From assembly GCA_964058805.1 (NCBI GenBank), contig CAXKVV010000343.1:1-46060 (forward strand): a DNA stretch of 46,060 nt. The letters are read 5' to 3'. A program made the translations under genes and the position numbers. Shown here piece after piece: positions 32,205 through 42,419 of this stretch. The first letter of the stretch is position 1. Each line of letters starts with the position of its first letter. Under the pieces are notes generated by a model. It was not told the DNA's origin, made no database searches, and saw only the letters and a program-made list of their open reading frames with translations. The DNA is from Schoenoplectus triqueter. Its lineage: Eukaryota; Streptophyta; Magnoliopsida; Poales; Cyperaceae.

Positions 32205-33420
32205 CATGAACTTTGTCTGTCCTCATGTTGATTGAATGGGAGTTATGAGACTAACTCACAATCTCATATTCATACCTCTATCAGCGACCTCATCCTTGGT
32301 TTACTAGTATTATCGGTTTGTCCCGCTGATGATTTGAAGGAAGTGTTCATTATTGTGCTTGCTGTCAATAATGGAGAACATTAAATGCACAACCCCTAAT
32401 ATTTTAGGGATAAAGAAGTGAACCGTACAAGAGGAATGTTGGAGTTAAAAGAGATGAAGCGGAAGTTAATCCAAGTCATAGGTTAAATTGAACGGTGGGA
32501 TTGAAGAAAAACAAATACGGATCCAACATGAACCCAAATTAAAGACTTAAAAGCAGCTTGCAGTTGTAGCTGGGCTTGCAACGGTATTTTGTTTTTATTC
32601 AGTTCAATTATTTTTTTGGAGTCAAATAATTGGTTGGATTCCTCCAATTGTACGGTTTCATTGGAGAGTCCCTGCACCCTTTAAATTTTGGCACGTGGCT
32701 AAACTCTAATTGAGCGATTAATTTGAGAAAGTAGAAGAGAGTAGAAAGGAAAAGCTTCCATCTGTCAAAATCAACATCTATCTGTACGACACTCGAGATG
32801 TCGCAAAATGGTATCCTTTGGGAGATCCTACAGAGCTGTTATTCTGAACCGTCTCATCACCGATAAACAATTCTGATTTAACATTAGTAAACAATTTTAC
32901 ACATTAAAATTTATAATTAGCTTCTTCACAGCTCTCCGCAGAGGTGATGCACTATAATTTGTGCGGCAAATTTACAAACTCAGCAAAGTGATTACAGAAC
33001 CTTTTTTTGTTTTTCCAATACACTTCTTTTTCTAATTTAATCAACATAAATCACTCAATTTTTTAAGATTTTTTATTGAGAAATTTCTCAATTCTTCATA
33101 TTTAGTAATTATGTCATATTTTAAAATGCATTTATTCAAAATAATAAAGTTATAAAAGTTTGCCACCCAAATATATGTAAAGTTTGTTTTTAAGGAAAAA
33201 AGAGAGACTAATTATGTTCTATATTTTCTTTAAATAAAGATAATATATAAAAAATGTTTTATAAGTGTACGGAAGAGTACAAATATGTTATAAATGTCTT
33301 AATCAAATTTTATGTCCGGTTATGACGCTGCTTTTCTATTTAAAAGTCGTTAATCCATGAGGCTAAAAACAATTATTTTGTTAATACATAATATTATAAA
33401 TACCTTCAATGGTTAAAAGA
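32205..33420. other. Intergenic, nothing recognised
   Basis: Mostly AT-rich spacer with moderate composition at 32220-32960. The short minus-strand frame at 32483-32677 is unsupported. No RNA gene or bounded element was seen. Confidence 0.45.
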
Positions 33421-33510
33421 GATCAGTAGCGGTAAAAGTTTCTCTCCACAATATCGCCTTTTCAGGAGTAAAGATATCGTGAGTTTAATCTCACGGAGGT
33501 CTTCTGTGAG
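33421..33510 (+). mobile_element. Possible tRNA-derived SINE head
   Basis: CAGTAGCGGTAAAAGTTTC resembles an A box (TAGCGGTAAAAG), and GTGAGTTTAATCTCACGG about 45 bp later resembles a worn B box. This spacing is typical of tRNA-derived SINEs of plants. No tail or target duplication is defined. Confidence 0.35.
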
Positions 33511-33514
33511 CTTA

Positions 33515-33832
33515 ACTTAAAAATGATATCAAATCATCTCTAAATTTTAATTTATGAATCTCATAAAATTATTTATATTAAAATCTTGTGGGATGTAAAA
33601 ATTTGGAATGTTTTGAGTTTTTTAAGTCTTCATTTTTTATTTTTTAAAATGATGTTCGAGTATTGAATATATTATTATTATTTTTAGAGTTGATTTTCAA
33701 AAATTAAAAACCATGACTTAAAAAACTCAAAACACTCTAAATTTTTGCATCCCATAAGATTTTCATATAAAAAATTTAATGAACATAATAAATTAAAATT
33801 TAGAGACGATTTAATATGATTTTTGAGTTAAA
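33515..33832. mobile_element. Foldback element with arms of about 115 bp
   Basis: TTAACTTAAAAATGATATCAAATC...TTGTGGGATGTAAAAATTTGGAATGTTTTGAG at 33515-33625 is repeated in reverse complement at 33718-33832 (CTCAAAACACTCTAAATTTTTGCATCCCATAAG...GATTTTTGAGTTAA). The loop is about 90 bp. It directly follows the SINE-like head, and the transcript would be a hairpin. Confidence 0.75.
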
Positions 33833-33834
33833 CT

Positions 33835-34258
33835 CACGTGTCATTACTCCCTTTTCAGTATCTACACTTGCAAAAGTAAAAGTTAGCCACGTGTAAACAT
33901 TTGAAGGGCCCAGGAACTACAATGAATCCGTATATTTGAAGAGGAGCGGAACCGCAATATCACAGAGTGCATATCAACTTCGAAATTTTCAAGCCAACCA
34001 AAATGTCTTATAGTCACGCCGGTGAAGTACTGACGATGGTGACACTGAAATCTAACGGGCTAACCAAAATGTTTTTGGCAAATTGAGGCCTGGTACAACA
34101 TTTTTTATAACAGTAGATGTAGTCATTTACGGATTTCAAATTTTATCCAGCAGTTTCCTTTGCAAACACTTTGTAGACTTGCATTGTTTGCAACAAGCCG
34201 ACATAGCTTCAATTGGCGGGGCCTAGTTCTAATCGAGGCCGAACTGAGCACAGTGACT
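33835..34258. other. Intergenic, nothing recognised
   Basis: Moderate base composition, with CTAACGGGCTAACCAAAATG and AAGCCAACCAAAATG forming a loose direct repeat near 33990 and 34055. No ORF or domain. Confidence 0.4.
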
Positions 34259-34714
34259 TAGGGGTGTAAATGGATCGGGTCGAATCAGATTCGGGTCAGA
34301 TTATATTATTTGATTATTATTTTTTAATCTAATCCGATTATATTTGGATCAAAAATTTTGATCTATATCTGATCCGATCGGGTTACGGGTTGACCCGATC
34401 TATGTAAAATAATTAAATATTTATTAAATATTTTTATATTATTTTAAATAATTAAATATTAATTATTTATAATTTATAATTAATGTATATTTATGCTTTA
34501 ATTAGTACTAAATCATAAAATTACTTTAAAAAACATAATTAATCGGGTCAAGTCGGTTTGACCCGAATCTAACCCGACCTGATTCGAATAAAAAAATCTA
34601 GATTCAAATCTAATCCATTTATCTTTGAATCATATCAGGTCGGATGGGGTTCATGTCGGATCAGATTAACTCGTCGGGTCGAATTAATAATTGACACTAA
34701 CTTTACCCCTCTTA
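34259..34714. mobile_element. MITE with TAGGGGTG end and GGGTCGG-rich interior
   Basis: It starts TAGGGGTGTAAATGGATCGGGTCG and ends GACACTAACTTTACCCCTCTTA, with inverted halves around a GATCCGATCGGGTTACGGG core and an AT-rich middle closely similar to 11640-11880. It is the same group as 11528-12123. I cannot find a convincing target duplication, so the borders are approximate. Confidence 0.7.
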
Positions 34715-34807
34715 AACTTCAAAATTAAAAAATTAATGAAATAATGTTAATACTTAGGTCTGTCTATAGATCATGTCTCTTCTTCTCGCATATCCTTGAT
34801 ATTTTTT

Positions 34808-34982
34808 AAGGTCGGATCTAAACTTTGTGCTGGGAAGAGGGGATAAGAATTGAATTTTCTTTCGGGAAGGGACAAATAAATATATTTTTTAATTTTTTTT
34901 CCTAAAAATATATACAATTATAAGGGCATTCGGACAAAAAAAATTCAGGCAGAGGCAGCCGGCTCACTTAGATCCGCCTTTG
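34808..34982. mobile_element. Small MITE-like remnant, GGTCGGATCTAA to TTAGATCCGCC
   Basis: The inverted ends AAGGTCGGATCTAAACTTTGTG and GGCTCACTTAGATCCGCCTTTGG bracket about 175 bases. The right end resembles that of 11067-11240. The target duplication is unclear. Confidence 0.45.
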
Positions 34983-35190
34983 GTACTTTTAATCCATTTC
35001 TAACCAGCGATACCTTCCCAATGTTAATCCATCTCCAAAGTTCAAACCTAGGTCTTTTTTTTTAATCTCTAATAAACCTTGAGTTTAAAATTTGGGGTCC
35101 AGCCACAATCGCCTAGGAAAGGAAAAAACATATATCTGCCCAGTTTGATAATATTTATACTATATATGCTTGAATTATTTTATCGCTTGT

Positions 35191-35337
35191 TAATTTTCAT
35201 CGTGTGATCATTAACATTTAATTTTTTTTAGTAAATTATAATTTTCATCGTGTGATCATTAACATTTAATTTTTTTTAGTAAATTATAATTTTCATCGTG
35301 TGATCATTAACATTTAATATTTTTTTAGTAAATTATT
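35191..35337. repeat. 48-bp tandem repeat, three copies
   Basis: ATTTTCATCGTGTGATCATT begins at 35193, 35241 and 35289, each followed by AACATTTAATTTTTTTTAGTAAATTATA. The copies are nearly identical, so the expansion is recent. Confidence 0.95.
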
Positions 35338-35444
35338 TCGTGTGTGACAATATGGTTCAATATTTGTCATTTACTTTACCTCTGGTGGCAGTTTTTACAC
35401 CTTTAGCGTTGATTAAACTCAGAAGATACCAATGTAATTTCTAT

Positions 35445-38400
35445 TAAATTAATGAATCCCCACTGCATTTTTTTAGGAATTCTTTTTTGTGTAATTTAGT
35501 GCTTGTATAATATTGTCGCATAATCATGTATTCATAACTATAATATTATCGCAAAAGACAACACTATATGTGTGGGACTATATGTGTGGGAGGTCGTGGG
35601 TTCGAAACCCAGATGGAGTCTTTTATGAACAATTATGAAATTTAAGAGTTTGACTTTCATGTTAAAAAAATATTCTGTAACTTTCATGTTCAAAAAAAAT
35701 TATTTGGTTAAATAAAAACTTCTGAGGTGTGGTTGTAGGACGGTTTTTAATTATTGAAATTGTTTTTTTGGTATTGTATCAATATAAGATCGATATGATG
35801 TGATATGAATATGGAACTTTTTGACAGTATTAATGATTAAAAGAAGATATGTTTTAGATTTAAAGCTCACAAGTTTCTGAAGCTTTGGATTTCATATGCT
35901 GCGGTCCGGTCCCTCTAGAATTTAGTTGAAGCTCCGTAATCAAAATCTCTCCTTTTAACAGTTAACATACAAAATTATAAAATAAGAATAAGTATTTTAT
36001 TCACTTGTACTACTAAAACCATGGAGAATGCTGTAATGTAAATGACATATCATACATGTGAAAAGTGATGATGTCATGTCATGCACATAAAAAAATATAT
36101 TAGAACAAACTACAAAGGCATATGCTGCCTGATCCGCTAACCTGTCTCTCCAGCACAGCCTCCGTCATGCTCTGCCCTTCCCATGTGATTATTGAAACAA
36201 ACCAGTACTTGGTCGAAAATAGTTTAGACTTTTTTTTTTAATTTGAAATTCATTCCCGTTAAGTTTTTCTAGGGGTATGTAATATTGAACATTGAAAATT
36301 TCTTAGTAATACGTCTAAGGGCTTTTCCTCAAAAAAAAAATTTGGGGCATGCATCTTGCGGTTCGCGCATAATGTGTTGTATCATTTATTTGATGATAAT
36401 GATAATAAAAGAAATACATGCGGATCTAGGCACATCAAATTGGGTGCAATGTGAAGCCTTTCAATTTCTAATTAAAAATAGATATATAGTATTTTTTATA
36501 ATATATAATTTTTTCTAAACAAAAATAATATACGGCCTCCGTAAATATTTAAGTTATTTTATTGTGACAGTCATAATTATAATTTAATACTTTTGATAAG
36601 ATTACTATAATAATTAACTTTTAATATTAGTTAAGATCCTTATTAAAAGTAGTTTTAGGCACTGATACTGTCAATTAAAACAATTGAAAGTCAAGTAAAG
36701 TTGTTAATATGTTCACTGAAATCTGAACATGACGTGTATACAATTTGTTCCAATTTAATAATTGTTAAATATAAGGATTCGTAAAAATCAACGAGCTATT
36801 TTTATCAACACTCAATTGATAACTAAATAACTCTAAATTTTACCAAAATTTATACACTGACTCATCTAGACTGTAATTGTAAACTTTTTATTTTAAAAAA
36901 CTGTTCATATGCAGGCAGTGATAACCTTCAAATTAATGGGAACGGAGATGTTCAAAGTCATTTAAATCAATTTGGGTTCAGAGTCTCTCTCAGTTATTGA
37001 TTTTATGTCTAATTTGTAACAATTATCATATAAAATCAGAAAAAAATTAAAAATATAAATCTCAATATAAAATTAATAATTGAGAGATTTTAAACTCAAA
37101 AATTAATTCAAAAATGTTTCAACCTCCCGCTTCCGCAAATTATTATACTCCTCCACAGTAAACACTTTATTTATTGGTATGAAGTATGAAGATAGCTGCA
37201 GCCAAAAATTCGGGTGGGGCCAGTGCCGACGTGCCACTTCATCATATTCATATAGCATTATAGCGCGACTATTGTTGTCAAATTCAGTCCTCGTGATTCC
37301 TCCTCGGATGCATTTCTGGCATCATTGATTTCACATCGTTTCTCACTTGCGACTTGAAAGTTGAAGAATGAAGCCTTAATTTCAGCAAGCTTTCTATGTA
37401 GCTTTTAACGATGTTGTAGTTTACAATTTTCCGGCCCCTAATTTGGGAAGAGGAAAAAGACCACAGCTTCGAATAATACTTTATTAAATTAACATGGGAA
37501 AAATGTCAAGGGATCAATTATTTATCTAAATCTATTATTAGAATTATTATTCACAAATCAATAATAACTTTATATGCAACTTATTTTATACATTATTTTT
37601 GTCATCAAACTTAAATATGATAATAATTTTTTTTAAATGAAATAATAAAAATATTACATAAAAATAAGCTGTAATTTAGCATTTCCCACTGATAATTTTT
37701 TTTTGTGGGGGGGGGGGGGGAGACCACCAGATACATACTTGATTAAATTAATATAAAATTACGATGGGAAGCTAATCGTAATTATACGAGTGTTTCCTGG
37801 CCAGATAGAATTTAATATTTGGCTTATTTCTTACAAGAAATTCGGATTGTTTATCAAAAATATTTGGATTTATTTTTGTTTATTAAATAACACTGAGTGG
37901 GGTTATGGTTAGATAATCCTCAAGCATGTTTAATACGTGAGCACGTGCACGGATACATATCCGTGTCTATATGTATTATCACATGACATATTAATGTGTA
38001 AGATGTGTAGTGTTCTTAAATATGTGTATTCACCGTCTGAATAATTTTAACACAGTTAAATACAGACATGAAACACAAACACATATGTAGTACGTATGAA
38101 GACATGCTTAGCACTTCATGATTTTTCAATTTTTTTTAATTTTATCATATTTTTCTAATTATTTTGAGCTTTTTATAATTTTTTAAAATATTTTTTGAAT
38201 TTATATGTGCTATAGAAGTATCTATACAGACAAACACAAGTAAACATAAATAATCTTACACGAAGTGTTAAATATGTCATATATTTTAAATGTATGTTTG
38301 GGTATTTAAAATTTTAAAACATTAAAGCACAAAATTTTGTAATATTAAAATACACCTAAATGTATAAATAATGTATAAATATGTGTTGACATGATATGTA

Positions 38401-38590
38401 GCGTGTTGAACACGTTATGTGGTGACATACACAACACACGGATTTGTCAATTCACCAGTTAGGATAGCATATTTGATATTTGGCGGAGCTGATGAATCTG
38501 CTATACCAATTGAGGCAAACAATAGTACAATACATTATTAATATGATATTAGAAATTAAAAAACTTGTTGAAGTATCAAGTATGAGATCT
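35445..38590. repeat. Large inverted repeat, left arm
   Basis: It pairs in reverse complement with 42420-46060. Anchor pairs are 35450-35490 with 46010-46060, 35871-35925 with 45720-45780, 36116-36195 with 45160-45240, 37205-37270 with 44090-44160, 37420-37460 with 43900-43940, 38465-38500 with 42480-42520, and 38555-38588 with 42422-42455. The arm has no credible gene. The 36285-36518 frame is not preserved in the other arm. A G-run occurs near 37706-37721. Confidence 0.85.
35590..35625 (+). mobile_element. B-box-like string, possible SINE fragment
   Basis: GGTCGTGGGTTCGAAACCCAGATGGAG contains GGTTCGAAACC, a perfect tRNA B-box and T-loop motif. No matching acceptor stem or A box is seen, so this is not a functional tRNA; a SINE remnant is more likely. 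Confidence 0.4.
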
Positions 38591-39297
38591 CAAGTGCAAA
38601 GAAGCGACATCCTCTTCTCCCGACAAAGCATCTCCTAAAACCTAATTTTCATGGAGGTACTTGCGAATTGATTTCCTTCGTTACTGAATTTCTCGCAATC
38701 GGAATAAGATTTTGGTCTTTGGTTTGTTGATAGAATTAGATTTTGGTTCTCTTTGTCTGTGAGCTTCCACAATTATTATAGAGAGGCTAATTTACAATTC
38801 ATTGGCGTACAATTATCATGCATAGATGTTTCCTTTTTGTAAATTTATAAAGAATGTTAATAATCGCCTAAGCCAAATGAATAGACGCCAGAAAATTTAA
38901 ATCCACCAAGTTGTGGTTTTCAATTAAGTTGTGATGGTTTCATTTTCCCATGGGAGGCTAAAAATGATTATATTGTTTCGCCTACTTTTGAAAAAAAATG
39001 TTCCCTTGAGCTTGAATATTATTTAATTCTGGTTGGTTTGTGATGATTAGATATGAAAATAAAATAAATTAATTTACAACAACACCGAACATAGTACGAA
39101 TAATAGATGCTTGTGCAGTCCCGCTAATACAATTCTTGTTCCCTTGTAATTGCACAAAACCTCTATCCAAAACAAGATCCACCACCACCAAGACCAAAAT
39201 CACAATAAAAGATGGGGAGAAGTTTTTTTCCCCAATCACAAGCATTAAAATACAAAATTGATAAGCAACCATATATGCCAAACAGTTTCGTTCTTCT

Positions 39298-39299
<2 letters not shown>

Positions 39300-39333
<34 letters not shown>
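39300..39333. repeat. Poly-A tract (34 bp)
   Basis: A plain A run, directly downstream of the FLZ fragment on that fragment's strand, where it reads as T. It is therefore not a retroposed poly-A tail of that fragment. Confidence 0.95.
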
Positions 39334-39336
<3 letters not shown>

Positions 39337-39340
39337 GCTT

Positions 39341-39539
39341 TCATTTTAATATCATAGCAACATGAAGCAAGAACCATTTCCAGGGCACCATGAATGTTGT
39401 GTTGGTCGCATACACTAAATATGCCCCTGTTATATGAAACAGATGATTTAGCTCTGAGGCGCGCTGCCTATGCTCGACTGATTCATCCATGTGCATCTGC
39501 TCGGTCCTACACTTTTCGCTGCAGAATGCTTCATCCCCT
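39341..39539 (-). pseudogene. FLZ-type zinc-finger gene, second exon only
   Basis: After an acceptor TTTTCTTGTTTACAG the exon completes an Arg codon (third base) and reads GDEAFCSEKCRTEQMHMDES, the second half of the plant-specific FLZ (DUF581) zinc finger, including its second Cys pair. In FLZ genes I know, an intron of this phase splits the finger just before the RGD..FCS block, so the junction is authentic. The following residues (VEHRQRASELNHLF, then a nondescript tail to a stop at 39341-39343) are less typical. The first exon should encode the first Cys pair (a CFLCKKPL-like block). I do not find it upstream on this strand, so the gene is truncated or its first exon is far away. FLZ proteins act as adaptors in SnRK1 signalling. 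Confidence 0.7.
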
Positions 39540-40103
39540 CTGTAAACAAGAAAATGAAGCATGCCTAGCTCAACTGGGCAATTAATATTTTGTTTGAAGC
39601 GTTGTCTAGTAGAAGGATAACTAACTTTATCTCCTAGTTATGGGCCTGAGTGGATACTGGTGGAAAATGATCCTTAAATCTATTAGTAAATAGGGGCAAA
39701 CAAAGTGCACTTTTACTTTTTTTAACATATTAAATAAGATTATATGATTGAACTTAAAAAGTCTTGGGAAAAGAAAAGGTCTGTTTGTTGTTCACGGTAT
39801 AATAATTATATTTTCAGGGAATAAAAAAGAAAAAAAACAGAAATTATTGTTTTACTTCTAAAACTTGGGAGTACTGAAGTTCAGGATCCAGTCTCAACTT
39901 CTTTTATGCCCTTTCAAAACTGTAAATTCTTTAGTAATCTCAGCCAAGACCAAATTTATCATCTAAGTATATAATACTTACAAATTATTTTATGATTTTT
40001 CCTTTTTCTTTTGGCGGTTTTGACTGGTCACTCAAAAGTTTACAATACATCTATCGCGTTTAAGCTGTTTAAGCAGAAGATGATTACCCGAGAACAGCCC
40101 TTC

Positions 40104-40515
40104 CAGTTTTTATTATTAATAATTATTGTTAAATTAATATTATTAAAAATAAGAGTGAGAACTGTAAAATTTCAAATATACGAATGGCAGCGCACCACTG
40201 TCAGTGGCGCGGACGAAACGCGCCACTGCCGGTGGCGCGTTTCATTATTTTTATGAAACGCGCCACTGTCAGTGGCGCGTTTCGTCCAAACTCCGCGCAA
40301 AGCCTCCATCTCACTTGCGCGTTTTGTATATATAAGAAGTAGTGGCGCGTTTCGTAAAAATAATGAAACGTGCCACTGGCAGTGGCGCATTTCAAACGCG
40401 CAGTGAATGCGCCACTGCCAGTGGCGCGCTGCCATTTATATATTTAAAAATTTACGTTTCTCACTCTTATTTTTAATAATATTAATTTAATAAAACTTAT
40501 TATTACTAAAAACTG
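40104..40515. mobile_element. Mutator-like MITE with CGCCACTGNCAGTGGCG modules
   Basis: The ends are CAGTTTTTA and AAAAACTG, with a 9-bp target duplication of one mismatch (CAGCCCTTC at 40095-40103, CAACCCTTC at 40516-40524). Copy 1 of the host segment reads GAACGAACCTTTTATC, an empty site near 23973. The arms of roughly 95 bp are inverse, and the interior carries about seven GCGCCACTGNCAGTGGCGC-type palindromes separated by GTTTCATTATTTTTATGAAAC-like hairpins. No transposase is encoded. Confidence 0.9.
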
Positions 40516-40920
40516 CAACCCTTCTTTTATCTTATTTCAATATTTTTCTCCCAGTGTTTGGTAACCAAGTAATTCCCCACATACAAACTACGTTTCTTAT
40601 TATTTTCGTTAAATAACTTCTATGATTTTCGAGTACTGTTTTGTATAGTTGAAATTTGATCAAATTTTATGATTCGTTAAATAACGTAATACTTGCAGCA
40701 ACTTCTATTTAACAATTCACCATAATAGAATGTCAAACAAAATTTTGAATTTAAACAAATTTTAGTACACATCCAATCAATAAGACCGATATGATGTCTA
40801 TAAGATTTTTCTTTTCATTTTTTTTTGTTATATATGTTCTATTTACAACAAATTTAAAAGTCTTTATATTTAACTACTTTCGGCCATACAGAGACAAGGA
40901 TCAATTTCGATAAAGAAAGT

Positions 40921-41293
40921 CAGGGCGGATGCATGATTTTGATCAGGGGGTCAATAATCGGATTCAGTAGCTTATCGGATTTAAATCCATTAACTAATCG
41001 GGTACTAAATAAAAATATTAAAATAATATCTTTATATATTAAAAATAATAAAATTAAAAGTTAAAATAATAAATAATCATAGTAATAAAGAAAATTTTCT
41101 TCTAGAAGACTTTATATTTTAAAAATTTTACATAATTTTTTCATTATCCGTGATATTAAATATTTTTTCTCAATGAAAAATAATCAGATAATTCAGGAGG
41201 GTCAGAAATTTAATCCAGAAAGGTCAGATTAACAAAATATTAACCTAAAAACACTATTTTTCAAAATTCAAGGGGGTCGTTATGTCCGCCCCG
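40921..41293. mobile_element. hAT MITE, CAGGGCGGATGCATG end
   Basis: A perfect 8-bp target duplication AAGAAAGT lies at 40913-40920 and 41294-41301. The ends are CAGGGCGGATG and CCGCCCCG. The homologous segment near 24530 reads AAGAAATTGACAGACTTG, the empty site. The interior matches 43009-43380 in the opposite orientation (CAGGGGGTCAATAATCGGATTCA against its complement). Confidence 0.9.
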
Positions 41294-41366
41294 AAGAAAG
41301 TGATAAGACTTGAAATTACTTATTAAATAAACAAATAAAATTTCAACATAAATGACGTTCTAACTT

Positions 41367-41372
41367 TATAAA
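41367..41372 (+). promoter_or_regulatory. Candidate TATA box in the duplicated promoter segment, copy 2
   Basis: TATAAA in ACTTTATAAAGGCCTAGA, matching 24604-24609, with the same downstream leader. Confidence 0.4.
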
Positions 41373-41442
41373 GGCCTAGATTCAGTAATAAGTACAACTT
41401 TCATCTGGAAGTAAATTGAGCTATCCTTTTTTCAAACTGGAG

Positions 41443-41511
41443 ATGAATATTGCAGCCTTCCCTCTTTCATTCACGCAGTCACGCCATAGCTGTGAGAGAC
41501 GGAGACAGTAA
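41443..41511 (+). CDS. Conserved short ORF in the duplicated leader, copy 2 (22 aa)
   Basis: It encodes MNIAAFPLSFTQSRHSC and then the same basic ERRRQ end as the copy at 24676-24747. It is one codon shorter but keeps frame, start and stop. See that entry for the interpretation. Confidence 0.3.
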   Translation: MNIAAFPLSFTQSRHSCERRRQ

Positions 41512-42419
41512 CAACTTCCCAAATAGATTTTTCCAATTTTCATGCCTTAAAAAGAAAACATTGCTTTCATTCTTCTTATCTTCTCTCCCGCTCTCTCGAA
41601 TCTTCTCTCCGGCACTCTCTAGAATACATCCCGAAAATTCTTCTAATTTTCTCCAAATTCAATTACCCATTTCCTAAATTCGAACTCACTACGCTACTAG
41701 CCGTTGTGCGATCCTCTGAATCTATCGCATTAATTACGCCTCAATCGACCGTTGTGTCTCTGCGCGAACCCAATTTTCCAGCAACTATGCGAACCCAATT
41801 TTCCTCTCCTCCAAGTTAGATTCATTCACTTGCTCATTCCCATGACTCTAGAGAGCGAAATTGAGATTCAATAATTGACACCTTAGTTCTAGTTGTGAGG
41901 AATCCATGAAATTTAATTCTATAGTAAAAGAGGGTACCGGCATATAGTTGACATGCAATGTACATTGTACAGTACATTCTGGCCTTACATTCAATATGTA
42001 GTCTCATATCTTCCAAAGAATCTGGATTAGCATACAGCCTACAGACCTCTAGCATCCTACTTTATCTGGCTAGATATTTAATTGGTCTGTATAATTCAAT
42101 TGCATTAAATATCCTAATAATAGGTGCTAAATTAATATATCCAATATAGGTAATTAATATAACTGAGGTAAATTGAATGGGTCTTTTAAAAAATTGAATA
42201 GATAACATCTTTACTAAAAAAGTGACTAAAGTAACCGAGCAAACAATAAAACAGAGAAAAAAAATGATCCTTGGTACTTTTTTGTTTGCGAGAGCATTAC
42301 TTTGGCCAAAAGTCAAGAAAGAAGAAAAATGGATCCCGCTTATGCGACACTCATCGATTTATTTTCTTCAAAGTAATGGTTTGACAAAAGGGGTGAAATT
42401 TGCTCAATCAACGCCAGAA

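Larger units (their letters stand above)
39998..41870 (+). repeat. Dispersed segmental duplicate, copy 2 (promoter/leader segment)
   Basis: Second copy of 23838-25125, interrupted by a Mutator-like MITE (40104-40515) and a hAT MITE (40921-41293). Both are absent from copy 1. The TATA box and leader are preserved, but similarity stops near 41870, before the position where copy 1 has its possible presequence exon. If it ever had a coding part, this copy has lost it. Confidence 0.85.
38591..42419. other. Spacer of the large inverted repeat
   Basis: About 3.8 kb between the arms. It holds the FLZ exon (39341-39539), the second promoter/leader copy (39998-41870), two MITEs and otherwise unassigned AT-rich DNA. 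The 38591-39340 and 41870-42419 parts show nothing I can name; the frame at 42222-42455 matches no family I know. Confidence 0.7.

Noticed and set aside
31830..32207. 125-residue minus-strand ORF with GSGRVG repeats
   Set aside because: It coincides with the hAT MITE at 31895-32196 and is a translation of its simple-sequence interior.
35191..35337. CRISPR-like array
   Set aside because: The repeats are contiguous with no unique spacers, and the DNA is from a plant nucleus.
35590..35625. tRNA gene suggested by GGTTCGAAACC
   Set aside because: There is a T-arm-like hairpin only; no acceptor stem, D arm or anticodon arm can be folded around it.
36285..36518. 77-residue ORF in the left inverted arm
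   Set aside because: The matching region in the right arm (about 44830-45050) has indels that break the frame, so it is not under coding constraint.
39300..39333. Poly-A tail marking a retroposed FLZ pseudogene
   Set aside because: On the strand of the FLZ exon the tract is T, not A, and the exon is preceded by an intact intron acceptor, so it was not copied from spliced mRNA.
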